The position numbers and the translations under genes were made by a program. From NCBI GenBank assembly GCA_046583095.1, contig JAYGDB010000078.1, positions 11,857-75,856 of the forward strand: a stretch of 64,000 nucleotides of DNA, in the 5' to 3' direction. The DNA comes from JAJDAN01 sp046583095 (GTDB lineage: Bacteria; Myxococcota_A; UBA9160; UBA4427). Of this stretch, positions 43,895 to 52,770 are shown one piece after another; the first letter of the stretch is position 1, and each line of letters starts with the position of its first letter. Under the pieces are notes generated by a model that saw only the letters and a program-made list of their open reading frames with translations, was not told the DNA's origin and did no database searches.

Positions 43895-46117
43895 GTGCAC
43901 GGCCGGCTCCGCATCCCCTGGATCGCACTCCTCGCCAGCATGATCGCACAGACAGCCGCGGCGCAGGCCGTGGGCATCAAATCCGAAGCCGATTACGCGG
44001 CCGCACTCGACCGCGCGTCGGGAGGCGCCTTTTCGACCGGGCTCGAGAAGCGCGAAGCGGCGGCGGCGCTCGACGCCTACCCAAAGCTCGTTGCCGCCTA
44101 CACGTCGATCGAGGACGCCCTCTTCGACGCCTACTCGCCCCACGCGAACCATTTCCCGGCATGGTACGCGGAACGCCTCGTCGAGATGGGCCTCGGTGAG
44201 CTGAGCGACGACACGGCCGGGGCGTTTTTCGAAACGGAGCTTTCGAGCGGAGACTTCGACCGGGTCGTCCACGCCTACTATCTGCTCAGCCGCAGTCACA
44301 TCTCGCTGCTGGCGGGCCAAGGCCCCACGCCTGTCTGGACCCGGATGATCGCAGTCGCGAAGGGCGACCCCGAGAATCGCTATTGGATCTCGCTCGCCCT
44401 GGCCGAGTCAAGAATGCTCCCCTCCTACGTGTACGACCGCCTGCACACGAAGATGGCGAATCGAACGGAATCGGTGCGCGAACGAATCGGCCGAAACGCG
44501 GCATTCCTGGGTCCGCGGATTGCGCGGGTGCTCGGCCTTGGCGACGGGGACCTCCGGATCTCTCACGTGCGGGTCCGCTACGCCCAGGAGGCGGCCAAGA
44601 CGAGGGTGCGGAACCACCAGCTCAGGTCCCTCGGCGCGACAGCCGCCTACCAGTCCGTCCGCGACGAACTCGAAGCCATGGAGAAGGGAGCCTTCGAGTC
44701 GCGCCGCTTCCTCGCGTTGATGAAGAACGACCTGCACCTGCTGCTCGAGACCTTCGGGCTCCCCGAGGATCCCGAGTCACTCCTCGAGACGCTCCGGGTG
44801 CTGTGCCGGGGCATGGGCTCGAATCGAATGGTGCTATGGACCGCGGCGGACTCCGTGATCGCCGCTTACAAGCCCTTGATGGCTGCCGCCGCCCCGCCAC
44901 CGCCCGATCCCCTCCCGGATGCGACGACGATCCTCTCCCGGGGAACGGGCGCGGTCCACGCTCTCGAGACCATCCTGGGCAGCGTCGAGCACCCCGACCG
45001 AGTCCTGCACCTCTTCCAGGCCAACATCATCCCCAGCGTGGTCGCGGAGCAGCCGCCCGAAGACCCGGTGTCACTGCGCCGGGCGATCCGGGACGCCTAC
45101 TACAAGCTCGGATATCCACCGGCCTATCGCCCCGCGTATCAGCGCGCCCTCGATTCACTCGGCCCCGAGGAGCTGGCCCACGACGAAGCGTCGCGGGAGA
45201 AACTCGCGGCCCTCGCAGAGATCTTCGCCGAGGTCCAGACGGCTGACGCGTTCGGAGACGCGTTCGACGGGTACCGGCAGGCCAGCGCCGAAGGCCGGCT
45301 GCCTTCGCGGGACAGCGACGGATCATTCGCCGCAGCCTTCGGCGGCGCAGCCGTGCGGGTCCTCGAGACGGAGGTGTCGAAGGTCCGCGCCGCCTCACGT
45401 CGGGCCGAGGTCGCGCGCGAGGCGCAGCAGCAGGCGTCCGCGAAGATCGAGCAGGCCGAGGCCGTGGTCGTCGACGCCAATCGGCTCATCCGGCTTGCCA
45501 ACCAGGCGGTCACCCGCGAGGAGGAGCGTCAACGCGCCGCCCTCGACACGCGAAACGACATCGTGAGCCAGCTCAACGTGGCCGTCGAGCGCGCCAACGC
45601 CGCCCGCCGCGCCGGCACTGCAGAGCATGCAGCAGCGCGTGCCGAGGCTCGCCGGGTCGAGCACGAGCTGAACGACCTGCTCGCGGCGAGCGAGAAGCAG
45701 TACCGCGAGGCGAGTGACGCAGCCGAGGCCGCAGAACAATCGGCCGTCGACGAAGTAAACCGGGCTCGACGCGAGCAGGCACGGGCAAAAGCGGAGGCCT
45801 CGCGCGAGAACGAAAGCGTCGAAGCCGAGCGCGCCGCGGAGACCGAGGCACAGCGGAGCCGCTCACGCTTCGCAGAGGTGATCGGGCGCCTGATCGCGGG
45901 ACTCGGCTTCGTGGGCATCCATGGGGATCCCAATGCGATCGGCGACCTGGATCAGGACGCGAACGTCCGGCTTGCAAGCCTGGCCCTGCTGCTCGAGTCG
46001 AAGGACGCAATTTCGAAGAGCATCGCCGACGCCGTCGAGAGAGAGAGCCGGGGAGCGTCTTCCCTCTCGAAGCTCGCCACACTTGCGTCGGCTCAGGCGC
46101 GAGAACAGGCGCCCTGA
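43895..46117 (+). CDS. Exported Ala-rich coiled-coil protein, unknown function
   Basis: 740 residues with GTG start at 43895, chosen because it begins a signal peptide (GRLRIPWIALLASMIAQTAAAQ) six bases after a -10-like hexamer; an ATG at 43853 is an alternative. The body is helical. Residues 1-480 show no domain I recognise. About 490-660 is a long Ala/Glu/Arg-rich coiled coil (AEVAREAQQQASAKIEQAEA and AVDEVNRARREQARAKAEAS). The C-terminal 80 residues contain a hydrophobic stretch near 660-672 (VIGRLIAGLGFVGI) that may anchor it. It is divergent from the small membrane protein and convergent with the MMPL/RND permease. Confidence 0.7.
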   Translation: MHGRLRIPWIALLASMIAQTAAAQAVGIKSEADYAAALDRASGGAFSTGLEKREAAAALDAYPKLVAAYTSIEDALFDAYSPHANHFPAWYAERLVEMGLGELSDDTAGAFFETELSSGDFDRVVHAYYLLSRSHISLLAGQGPTPVWTRMIAVAKGDPENRYWISLALAESRMLPSYVYDRLHTKMANRTESVRERIGRNAAFLGPRIARVLGLGDGDLRISHVRVRYAQEAAKTRVRNHQLRSLGATAAYQSVRDELEAMEKGAFESRRFLALMKNDLHLLLETFGLPEDPESLLETLRVLCRGMGSNRMVLWTAADSVIAAYKPLMAAAAPPPPDPLPDATTILSRGTGAVHALETILGSVEHPDRVLHLFQANIIPSVVAEQPPEDPVSLRRAIRDAYYKLGYPPAYRPAYQRALDSLGPEELAHDEASREKLAALAEIFAEVQTADAFGDAFDGYRQASAEGRLPSRDSDGSFAAAFGGAAVRVLETEVSKVRAASRRAEVAREAQQQASAKIEQAEAVVVDANRLIRLANQAVTREEERQRAALDTRNDIVSQLNVAVERANAARRAGTAEHAAARAEARRVEHELNDLLAASEKQYREASDAAEAAEQSAVDEVNRARREQARAKAEASRENESVEAERAAETEAQRSRSRFAEVIGRLIAGLGFVGIHGDPNAIGDLDQDANVRLASLALLLESKDAISKSIADAVERESRGASSLSKLATLASAQAREQAP

Positions 46118-46178
46118 CTCGCACCGTCGCGTCGCTCCCCGCCCGCGACGCACTCTTCGATCGCCCCCTGCACCGCGG

Positions 46179-48620
46179 TCAGGCTGCCTCGCGGGCCGAG
46201 GCGCGTACTTCGCTGCCTTCCTCCGGCCCGAAGGGATGGAAGCTGAGCACCAGGGCCGGCATCAGGAGGAAGTCTGCGATCAGCGCCGTGACGATGGTCG
46301 TGGCAAGTAGAATGCCGTAGGTGGCCTGGCTGGCGAGCGTGGAGAAGACGAGTACCAGGAAACCCAGCACCAGCGCGATGGACGTGATCACCAGCGCCCG
46401 CCCGACGTCCTGCATCGATGCGAAGAGCGCATCCTCGTAGCGACCCAGCCGGCGGAACTCGTGCCGGAAGCGCGAAACGAGATGAATGGTGTCATCGACG
46501 GCAATCCCCATGGCCACCGCCGCGATGGACACCTTGCCGTAATCGAGTTCGATGCCCGTCCAGCCCATGATTCCGAGGGTCAGAATGACTGGCGACAGGT
46601 TCGGAAGCATCGAGATGAGGCCCGTCTTCAGCGACCAGAAGAGAAGACACATCAGCACACCGATGACCGAGAACGCGATCACGAAGCCCTGGATCTGGCT
46701 CTGCACGATGTAGTCGAGAAGCTTGACCCACAACGCGCCGATTCCGGTCACGCTCATCGTCGAGGCTTCGAGGGGACGCGCCTCCAGCTCGGCCTTCAGA
46801 TCCCGCACGAGCTCGGCGGTCTTGCTCGTCGGCGCGAGCTTGAGACGCAGCTCCAGCCCCGCTCGCCGGTAATCGGAAGACACGTACTCGTCGCTCTCAC
46901 CTCCACCCGCGGTCTCGTACAAGAGCAGATATTGCGCGACCAGTTCCCGGGTCTCCGGAAGCCTGTAGTAGGCGGGATCGTCGGCGTGGAAGGTCTGGTT
47001 GAGGTCCTTCAGGATATCCACGATCGAGTAGCTCTTGCGGACGAGATCGTCGCGCGCATTCGCCCACTCCTGCAGGCGCTCGATGTCCCGAAGAAACGCG
47101 GGTTCCTGGATCGACTCGGGCGCGCCGCCGTCGAAGAGCAGGATGAGATTCATGACGCCGCCCATCACCTCGTCCACTCGTAGGGTCACTTGCTTGAGGG
47201 GCATGCGGTCCGAGAAGTCATCGAGCCAATTCGAGTCGACGACCAATCGAGCCAGACCCGATCCGCAGAGCAGGAAGACCGCCCCGAAGAACACCAGGAT
47301 GGGGATCCGCCGCCTCACGACGAACACGCAGACTGCCTCCAGGCACGCGTGCATCCACGCACCCCCCTTGGCCTCGAGGCGCTGTCGGTCCGTGAGCGGC
47401 CGCGCGGGAACACGTCGGCCGAAGGAGAGGAAGGCCATCAACAAGGTGAAGGAGAGAACGAAGGCCGCCACGACTCCGAAAGCGTTGAAGACCGCCATGT
47501 GGGAGATGCTCTTGATCGGAACGAAGAACATCGCCAGGAAGCCGATCGCCGTGGTGACGCTCGTCAGCAGGCAGGGCGTCCCCACGAGGTAGAGAGTGCG
47601 GACGAGCGCTTCGCGCCGATCGCCGATCTCAGCGAAGCGGGCGCGAAACTCGGAGAGGATGTGGACCGAATGGGCAATACCAATCGCGGTGATCAGCGTG
47701 GGCGCACTGCCGAAGCTCATGTCGAGCTTCCAGCCAATCGCCGTCACGAAGGCCACCACCATCATCACGCTGAGTTGCACGACCGCGATCGGTCCGATCA
47801 CCCCCACGAAGGAACGGAAGAAGAAGAGGAGCAGTGCCGCGATGACCGCAATCGTGATCATCTGGAGCAGCGTGCTCTCTTCGCCGATGATGATGTTGTA
47901 GGTGGCGTTCAGCGGGACATCGCCGGAGTGGTAGAAGCGGATTCCCGCCCACTCGGGCCGAGCGAGGATCTCGGAGATGGCCGCGGCCGTCGGCTGCGGG
48001 TAGACGTTGTCGAGATCGTTGCCGCCGTCCGGATCGAGACGGATCTCCTCGAGCGGATCGGTACTCGAGCGGTCCATCTGGATGATGATCGCCGCGTGGC
48101 TGGCATCCGAACTCAGCAGCCCCCCCACGAAGATGGGCTTCGCGAGGTATCGGTCCCGCAGGGCCAACAGTTCTTCCTGGGTCTCGGGCAGGCCATCTCG
48201 AAGCTCGTGGATTTCGATGCCACCTTCGACGCCGACCATCAACTCGGCGCTCGCCAGGCTCTCGACCTCGTAGATGAAGGGCACCTCGTCCTCGAGAACG
48301 GACGTGAGATCGACGATCTTCGCCATCACCCCGAGGTTCCAAGGACCGTATTCGTAGTCGGGTGCTTCGTAGAGGATGTACGAGATCTCGTCCGAGCCGA
48401 AGTCCTCCCGGTACTGCTCGTAGGCCAGGTAGATCGGGTCCTCGGGGTCGAAGTAGTTCTCGTAGCTGTTGTCGACGCGAGCCTGCCCCGCCAGCACCAG
48501 GCTGCCGCCCAGCAGGACCCCGGCGAACGCGAAGACGATCCAGCGATGGTCATACGACCAGCCGCCGATCGCCGCGAAGATCGTGTTCAGCCTCGAGATG
48601 AAGTCACCTGCTTCAGGCAT
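46179..48620 (-). CDS. MMPL/RND-family transporter permease
   Basis: 813 residues. Two similar halves, each with a membrane segment, a large periplasmic loop and a cluster of about five helices: segments near 28-47, 260-390 (five), 440-460 and 660-800. The second-half GIAVDDTIHLVSRFRHEFRR and the first-half TLITAIGIAHSVHILSEFRARF are the conserved RND/MMPL motifs with the transmembrane Asp/His network. It probably exports lipid or hydrophobic compounds using proton-motive force; no periplasmic adaptor or outer-membrane partner is adjacent. It starts immediately (0 bases) after the isochorismatase-like gene on the same strand. Confidence 0.9.
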   Translation of the reverse strand: MPEAGDFISRLNTIFAAIGGWSYDHRWIVFAFAGVLLGGSLVLAGQARVDNSYENYFDPEDPIYLAYEQYREDFGSDEISYILYEAPDYEYGPWNLGVMAKIVDLTSVLEDEVPFIYEVESLASAELMVGVEGGIEIHELRDGLPETQEELLALRDRYLAKPIFVGGLLSSDASHAAIIIQMDRSSTDPLEEIRLDPDGGNDLDNVYPQPTAAAISEILARPEWAGIRFYHSGDVPLNATYNIIIGEESTLLQMITIAVIAALLLFFFRSFVGVIGPIAVVQLSVMMVVAFVTAIGWKLDMSFGSAPTLITAIGIAHSVHILSEFRARFAEIGDRREALVRTLYLVGTPCLLTSVTTAIGFLAMFFVPIKSISHMAVFNAFGVVAAFVLSFTLLMAFLSFGRRVPARPLTDRQRLEAKGGAWMHACLEAVCVFVVRRRIPILVFFGAVFLLCGSGLARLVVDSNWLDDFSDRMPLKQVTLRVDEVMGGVMNLILLFDGGAPESIQEPAFLRDIERLQEWANARDDLVRKSYSIVDILKDLNQTFHADDPAYYRLPETRELVAQYLLLYETAGGGESDEYVSSDYRRAGLELRLKLAPTSKTAELVRDLKAELEARPLEASTMSVTGIGALWVKLLDYIVQSQIQGFVIAFSVIGVLMCLLFWSLKTGLISMLPNLSPVILTLGIMGWTGIELDYGKVSIAAVAMGIAVDDTIHLVSRFRHEFRRLGRYEDALFASMQDVGRALVITSIALVLGFLVLVFSTLASQATYGILLATTIVTALIADFLLMPALVLSFHPFGPEEGSEVRASAREAA

Positions 48621-49238
48621 CTACCGCCAGCGTTTCGCGAGATCCGCGCTCGTTGTCTGCGTCGTGAGCTGCGCCAGCGTTCCCTCGATGACCGCGCGTC
48701 CGTAGTCGAGCGGATGCGCGGCGACACAATCCGTCGGCAGCACTACATGGTAGCCGTGATTGAGCGCCTCGATGGTGAGCCCGATGATGCCGACGTTGAG
48801 CGATACGCCGGTGGCCACCACCGTCGTCACACCCGCGCTGCGGAGCATCGGTTCGAGGCTCGTCCCGTGGAAGGGCGAGATCCCGTGGAGACGCTGGGAT
48901 TCGAGATCCGACGGCGCCGGACACAGCTCCGGACAGATCTCCACCTCCGGCGAACCGACCCGCAGGTGATCGGGGTTCTGCAGCAGCTGATTGACGAGGG
49001 GAACGTTGTCGAAGGAGCCCACCCGATCCGGACGGAAAGCCGCCGTGCAGTGGATCACCGGGATGCCACACCCGCGCGCAGCTTCGAGGACGCGGGCAGT
49101 GTTCGCGAGCACCCCGGCCTCGGCGACGGATTTCGCCAGCAGCGGCAGACAGGAGAGATCCCCCACGATCCCCCGCTGGAGCTCCATCGTGAGGACGGCG
49201 ACCCGCCCCGGTGCAACGAGATCTTCGAACTGCCGCAT
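48621..49238 (-). CDS. Isochorismatase-like protein lacking catalytic residues
   Basis: 205 residues. The isochorismatase/cysteine-hydrolase fold is recognisable (VAVLTMELQRGIVG at 13-26, SPFHGTSLEPMLRSAG and VVATGVSLNVGIIGLTIEA), but by eye the catalytic triad is absent: the Asp of LxxxDxQ is Glu19, the Lys position is hydrophobic, and the CxxxT cysteine aligns with Gly150. It is therefore probably a non-catalytic homologue or has another activity. The ATG at 49238 has GGGAG upstream. Upstream of and directly abutting the MMPL/RND gene, so a role tied to transport is possible. Confidence 0.82.
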   Translation of the reverse strand: MRQFEDLVAPGRVAVLTMELQRGIVGDLSCLPLLAKSVAEAGVLANTARVLEAARGCGIPVIHCTAAFRPDRVGSFDNVPLVNQLLQNPDHLRVGSPEVEICPELCPAPSDLESQRLHGISPFHGTSLEPMLRSAGVTTVVATGVSLNVGIIGLTIEALNHGYHVVLPTDCVAAHPLDYGRAVIEGTLAQLTTQTTSADLAKRWR

Positions 49239-49372
49239 CCGGCTCCCTCTCTCCCGCTTCGCCCCGCAGAGGCTGGAACGGGAAGCGACCCGTTCGTGCC
49301 GGAGGAGCAACGCCGCTAGAGCGTGCGGCGCCCAGCCGATCGGGACGCCCGATGGTAGCGGCGAAAGCGAGG

Positions 49373-49378
49373 TAGACT
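49373..49378 (+). promoter_or_regulatory. Putative -10 (TAGACT) of the aldehyde dehydrogenase gene
   Basis: TAGACT lies 25 bases upstream of the ATG at 49404, with AGGAG (49391-49395) between as ribosome binding site. Confidence 0.45.
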
Positions 49379-49403
49379 CCTACGATCCACAGGAGAACTC
49401 GCC

Positions 49404-50807
49404 ATGAGTGCCGCCACACAGCTCCCCGAACCCCACACCGAGATCGGATCCATCCCCGCCCAGGTCGCACGCCTGCGGCAGGCCTTCGAGGCCGGACGCA
49501 CCCGGCCTCTCGAGTGGCGGCGCGACCAACTGAAGCAGCTCATCGCGATGCACGACGACCACGCCAACGAGTTCGTCGAGGCTCTGCACGCCGACTTCGG
49601 CAAGCCCACCTTCGAGGCCTTCACGAGTGACGTATCCCAGGGCAAGATGGAGGCGAAGAGCGCCCTCAAGAACCTGAAGAAGTGGACGCGACCCGAGCGC
49701 GTCGGACGGCTGCCGGTGATGGGCCGGGCCCGCGTGATCCGAGAGCCGCTGGGCGTCGTGTTGATCATCTCGCCCTGGAATTACCCGGTCGGCCTGCTGC
49801 TCTCGCCCCTCGCCGGCGCGATCGCGGCCGGGAACGCCGTCGTGCTCAAGCCCTCCGAGGTTACGCCGCACGTGTCCGCCGTGCTTGCGAAGCGAATCGG
49901 CGAGTACATGGATCCCGAGGCGATCGCCCTGGTAGAAGGCGGAGTGGACGAGACGACCGCGCTCCTCGATCAACGTTTCGATCACATCTTCTACACCGGG
50001 AATGGACGCGTGGCCCGGGTCGTGATGGAAGCGGCCGCGAAGCACCTCACCCCGGTCACCCTCGAACTCGGCGGCAAGAGCCCGTGCATCGTGCACGAGG
50101 ATGCGGACATCGAGACGGCGGCACGCCGCATCGCGTGGGGAAAGTTCGTGAATGCGGGCCAGACCTGCATTGCACCCGACTATGTGCTCGTGCACGAGTC
50201 GCGGGAGGAAGCCCTCGTCACCGCCCTCGAGAAATCGGTTCGGGACTTCTACGGCGACGACCCGAAGAGCACGTCGGACTACGCCCGCATCGTGAACCAT
50301 CGCCATCACGAGCGCCTCGCAACCCTGATGAAGGACGGCACGCCGGCCTTCGGCGGCGAACTCGACGGTGAGCAGTGCTACGTGGCACCGACCGTCCTCC
50401 GGGGCGCAGACGACGAATCGTCGCTCATGCAGGAGGAGATCTTCGGGCCGATCCTGCCGATCCGAAAGATCCGCAACATCGACGAGGCCGTCGATTTCGT
50501 GAACGCACGTGAGAAACCCCTGGCCCTCTACCTGTTCACGAACGACAAGAAGGTCGAGGAAGACGTCCTCGCGCGGACCAGCTCCGGCGGTGCCTGCGTG
50601 AACGGCACCCTTCTCCACATCATGGACTCACGACTGCCCTTCGGCGGTGTGGGCCCCTCCGGCACGGGCGCCTACCACGGACGGCACACCTTCGAGGCAT
50701 TCAGCCACCGCAAGTCAGTGCTGACCCGCGGCACGCGCTTCGACCCGAAGCTCATGTACCCGCCGTACGGGAAGACGTTGACGAAGCTCGTCAGACGCTT
50801 CATGTAG
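49404..50807 (+). CDS. Class 3-type aldehyde dehydrogenase
   Basis: 467 residues, the length of class 3 (fatty/aromatic) aldehyde dehydrogenases. Motifs: SPWNYPVGLLLSPL (Asn126), VVLKPSE, FYTGNGRVARVVMEAA, catalytic Glu221 in LELGGKSP, and the nucleophile Cys255 in NAGQTCIAPDYVL. The C-terminal SGGACVNGTLLHIM and LPFGGVGPSGTGAYHGRHTF are typical of this class, which oxidises long-chain or aromatic aldehydes to acids with NAD(P). It is followed on the same strand by a SnoaL-like gene. Confidence 0.95.
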   Translation: MSAATQLPEPHTEIGSIPAQVARLRQAFEAGRTRPLEWRRDQLKQLIAMHDDHANEFVEALHADFGKPTFEAFTSDVSQGKMEAKSALKNLKKWTRPERVGRLPVMGRARVIREPLGVVLIISPWNYPVGLLLSPLAGAIAAGNAVVLKPSEVTPHVSAVLAKRIGEYMDPEAIALVEGGVDETTALLDQRFDHIFYTGNGRVARVVMEAAAKHLTPVTLELGGKSPCIVHEDADIETAARRIAWGKFVNAGQTCIAPDYVLVHESREEALVTALEKSVRDFYGDDPKSTSDYARIVNHRHHERLATLMKDGTPAFGGELDGEQCYVAPTVLRGADDESSLMQEEIFGPILPIRKIRNIDEAVDFVNAREKPLALYLFTNDKKVEEDVLARTSSGGACVNGTLLHIMDSRLPFGGVGPSGTGAYHGRHTFEAFSHRKSVLTRGTRFDPKLMYPPYGKTLTKLVRRFM

Positions 50808-50842
50808 GCAAGGGTGGGTGAATCGGCTCGCGGGAGAGAAGC

Positions 50843-51262
50843 ATGAGTGAATCGAGCGAGCTCGCGGACCGACTCGCACTGCGAGAGCTGGTCGATCGCT
50901 ATGCGCAGATTCCGGATGACCGGGACTACGCGCTCGTCGACGACGTATTCGCCGAAGACGCCACCCTCGTCGGGCCGGGCTTCGAGCTCTCTGGTCGTGA
51001 GCTGATCCGACAGGGCATGCAAGCCATCGAGCAGTATTCGGCGACGCTGCACTCGATGCACGGGCAGGTCGTCGAAATCCACGGCGACGAGGCCAGTGGC
51101 GACACCTGGTGCATCGCGAACCACATTCACGAGAAGGACGGGCAACCCCACAAGCTCGATTGGGGGATCCGCTACAAGGACCGCTACCGGCGCGACGCCG
51201 CCGGCTGGCGGATCGCCCATCGCGAGTTGGTGCTGGTCTGGAGCCAGGAGCTTCCGCTCTGA
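50843..51262 (+). CDS. SnoaL/NTF2-like protein
   Basis: 139 residues with the SnoaL_4-type pattern: LADRLALRELVDRYAQIPDDRDYALVDDVFAEDA at the N-terminus, then TLVGPGFELSGRELI and a C-terminal strand RRDAAGWRIAHRELVLVW. Such small cone-shaped proteins act as isomerases, cyclases, dehydratases or binding proteins in catabolic pathways. GGGAGAG lies upstream of the start. It follows aldehyde dehydrogenase by 35 bases, and its stop abuts the stop of a convergent SDR. Confidence 0.85.
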   Translation: MSESSELADRLALRELVDRYAQIPDDRDYALVDDVFAEDATLVGPGFELSGRELIRQGMQAIEQYSATLHSMHGQVVEIHGDEASGDTWCIANHIHEKDGQPHKLDWGIRYKDRYRRDAAGWRIAHRELVLVWSQELPL

Positions 51263-52120
51263 TCAGCCCCCGAGCTTGAGTCCGCCCCCGGTGACGATCG
51301 GCGTGTTCGTCCAGCGCCCGTCGGGCGCGCGGTAGAAGCCGCCGGCGGCAAGGGCGCCACCATCCATGTGCACCGTCGTGCCGGTCACCCAACTCGAGAG
51401 ATCCGACGCGAGAAACAGCGCGCAACCCGCCGCATCGTCGGGGCGCCCGAAGCGCCCGAGCGGAATCCAGTACGGGATTCGGTCCCGGTGCTGCTCCGGG
51501 ATCCAGCGCTGAACTGGAATCTGCAGCGTATCGGTCGTCTCCGGGGCAATCGCGTTTACCCGGATCTTCTTGGGGCCGAGCTCGAGGGCGAGGCTCTTCG
51601 TGAACCCCGTGAGCCCAGTATTGAACGCCGAGTAGACAGCGGCTCCCGGAATCCCGCGAAACGCCTCGATGGTCGAAAAGTTGATGATGCTGCCGCCGTC
51701 TCCGTGCTCCAGCATGTGCGGCAGGGCCGCGCGCGTGCAGCGGAAGACCTGCTTGAGATTGATGTCGTAGAGCACCTCCCAGTCGTCGTCGGTGCTGCGC
51801 ACGAAAGCGCCGCCGCGACCCAGGTAGTCACCCACGAGGTTGACGAGAACGTCGATGCGGCCGAAGGCCCGCACACCGGCCGCCACCATCGAGTCCACCT
51901 GGGACTGGATCCGAACATCACTCACGTGAGCCAGGGCCCGGCCGCCCCGCTCCTCGATTGCGGCGACAGTCTCCTCGGCTCGTCCCGCGTCCTGCTCGGC
52001 GACGATGACCGCGGCACCGTAGGCCGCGAAGGTCTCGGAGATGCTCCTCCCCATGCCTCCACCACCGCCGGTGACGATGGCGACCTTCCCTTCCAACGAG
52101 ACGGCAGATCGATCCAACAT
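51263..52120 (-). CDS. SDR-family protein with Tyr-x-x-x-Asn instead of Lys
   Basis: 285 residues. It has the classical SDR fold: cofactor motif TGGGGGMGRSISETF (17-31), Ser149 in NFSTIEAF and Tyr163 of the catalytic motif, but the motif reads YSAFN (163-167), with Asn replacing the catalytic lysine (AAT codon in the DNA). The NNAG motif is VNLVG. The lysine normally lowers the Tyr pKa and binds ribose; its loss suggests altered or absent dehydrogenase activity. The ATG at 52120 follows GGAGAAGAGC. Convergent with the SnoaL gene with no intervening base. Confidence 0.85.
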   Translation of the reverse strand: MLDRSAVSLEGKVAIVTGGGGGMGRSISETFAAYGAAVIVAEQDAGRAEETVAAIEERGGRALAHVSDVRIQSQVDSMVAAGVRAFGRIDVLVNLVGDYLGRGGAFVRSTDDDWEVLYDINLKQVFRCTRAALPHMLEHGDGGSIINFSTIEAFRGIPGAAVYSAFNTGLTGFTKSLALELGPKKIRVNAIAPETTDTLQIPVQRWIPEQHRDRIPYWIPLGRFGRPDDAAGCALFLASDLSSWVTGTTVHMDGGALAAGGFYRAPDGRWTNTPIVTGGGLKLGG

Positions 52121-52214
52121 GCTCTTCTCCTCTCTCGAGGAGGAGAGGGTACCAGCCACGCGACGCGGCGAGCGGGTCTAAAATCGATCGTCGGCGAGTC
52201 TTCAGATTCGCCAG

Positions 52215-52634
52215 CTAGTACGCGTCGTCTTCCTCGTCCTCGAGGCCGGGCTCCGACTCGCGCCGCGAGATCCCGAGAGCCTGGGACTCCGTCTCATCGG
52301 GGTCCCAGGCGTCCCCCTCGATCGCTTCCGGGAAATCCGAAAAGGGGAACGGCACCCGCGACTCGTTGTAGGTCAGATAGCGTCCGAGCCTGTAGTAGTA
52401 GGAGAGGATTCGGTTCGCGAACTCCCGCACGCGCAGGCTCGGCGGGCGCTGGGTCGCGAGCGCGACGATCAACTGGAAGAACACGATCAGCCAGAGAACC
52501 GTCTCGAGCACGCCGCCGATCAGCGCGAAGAGCAGGCTGAGGAGGATCCTCAGCCCCGTGTCGCCGCGGCGAATCCGCTGGTCTTCAGTGACTTCGTCGA
52601 TCTGACTCATGCTGGTGTAAATCCCCTGTGACAT
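52215..52634 (-). CDS. DUF4389-like membrane protein
   Basis: 139 residues. Start ATG at 52634 has GGAGG upstream, rejecting the longer open frame. A membrane hairpin (about 28-60, LRILLSLLFALIGGVLETVLWLIVFF) is followed by the conserved RPPSLRVREFANRILSYYYRLGRYLTYN and PFPFSDFP, the DUF4389 pattern. The C-terminal 35 residues are acidic (ESEPGLEDEEDDAY). Function unknown; probably a small inner-membrane accessory protein. Confidence 0.82.
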   Translation of the reverse strand: MSQGIYTSMSQIDEVTEDQRIRRGDTGLRILLSLLFALIGGVLETVLWLIVFFQLIVALATQRPPSLRVREFANRILSYYYRLGRYLTYNESRVPFPFSDFPEAIEGDAWDPDETESQALGISRRESEPGLEDEEDDAY

Positions 52635-52770
52635 CGGCACCTCCTGCTCGTTCCCCGGAAGGGATTGCAGGAGGCGTGCCGGCCCCGCTGATCGTTTAGA
52701 ACGCCGCTCGAGGCCTCCCGACCTCTCATCCGTGCAGGGCCGCCGCTGCACTGCAGCAGAGCCACTGCGA

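Noticed and set aside
46125..46150. Inverted repeat CGTCGCG/CGCGACG between two convergent genes
   Set aside because: A seven-base stem with a 12-base loop and no T-tract is too weak to call a terminator in G+C-rich sequence.
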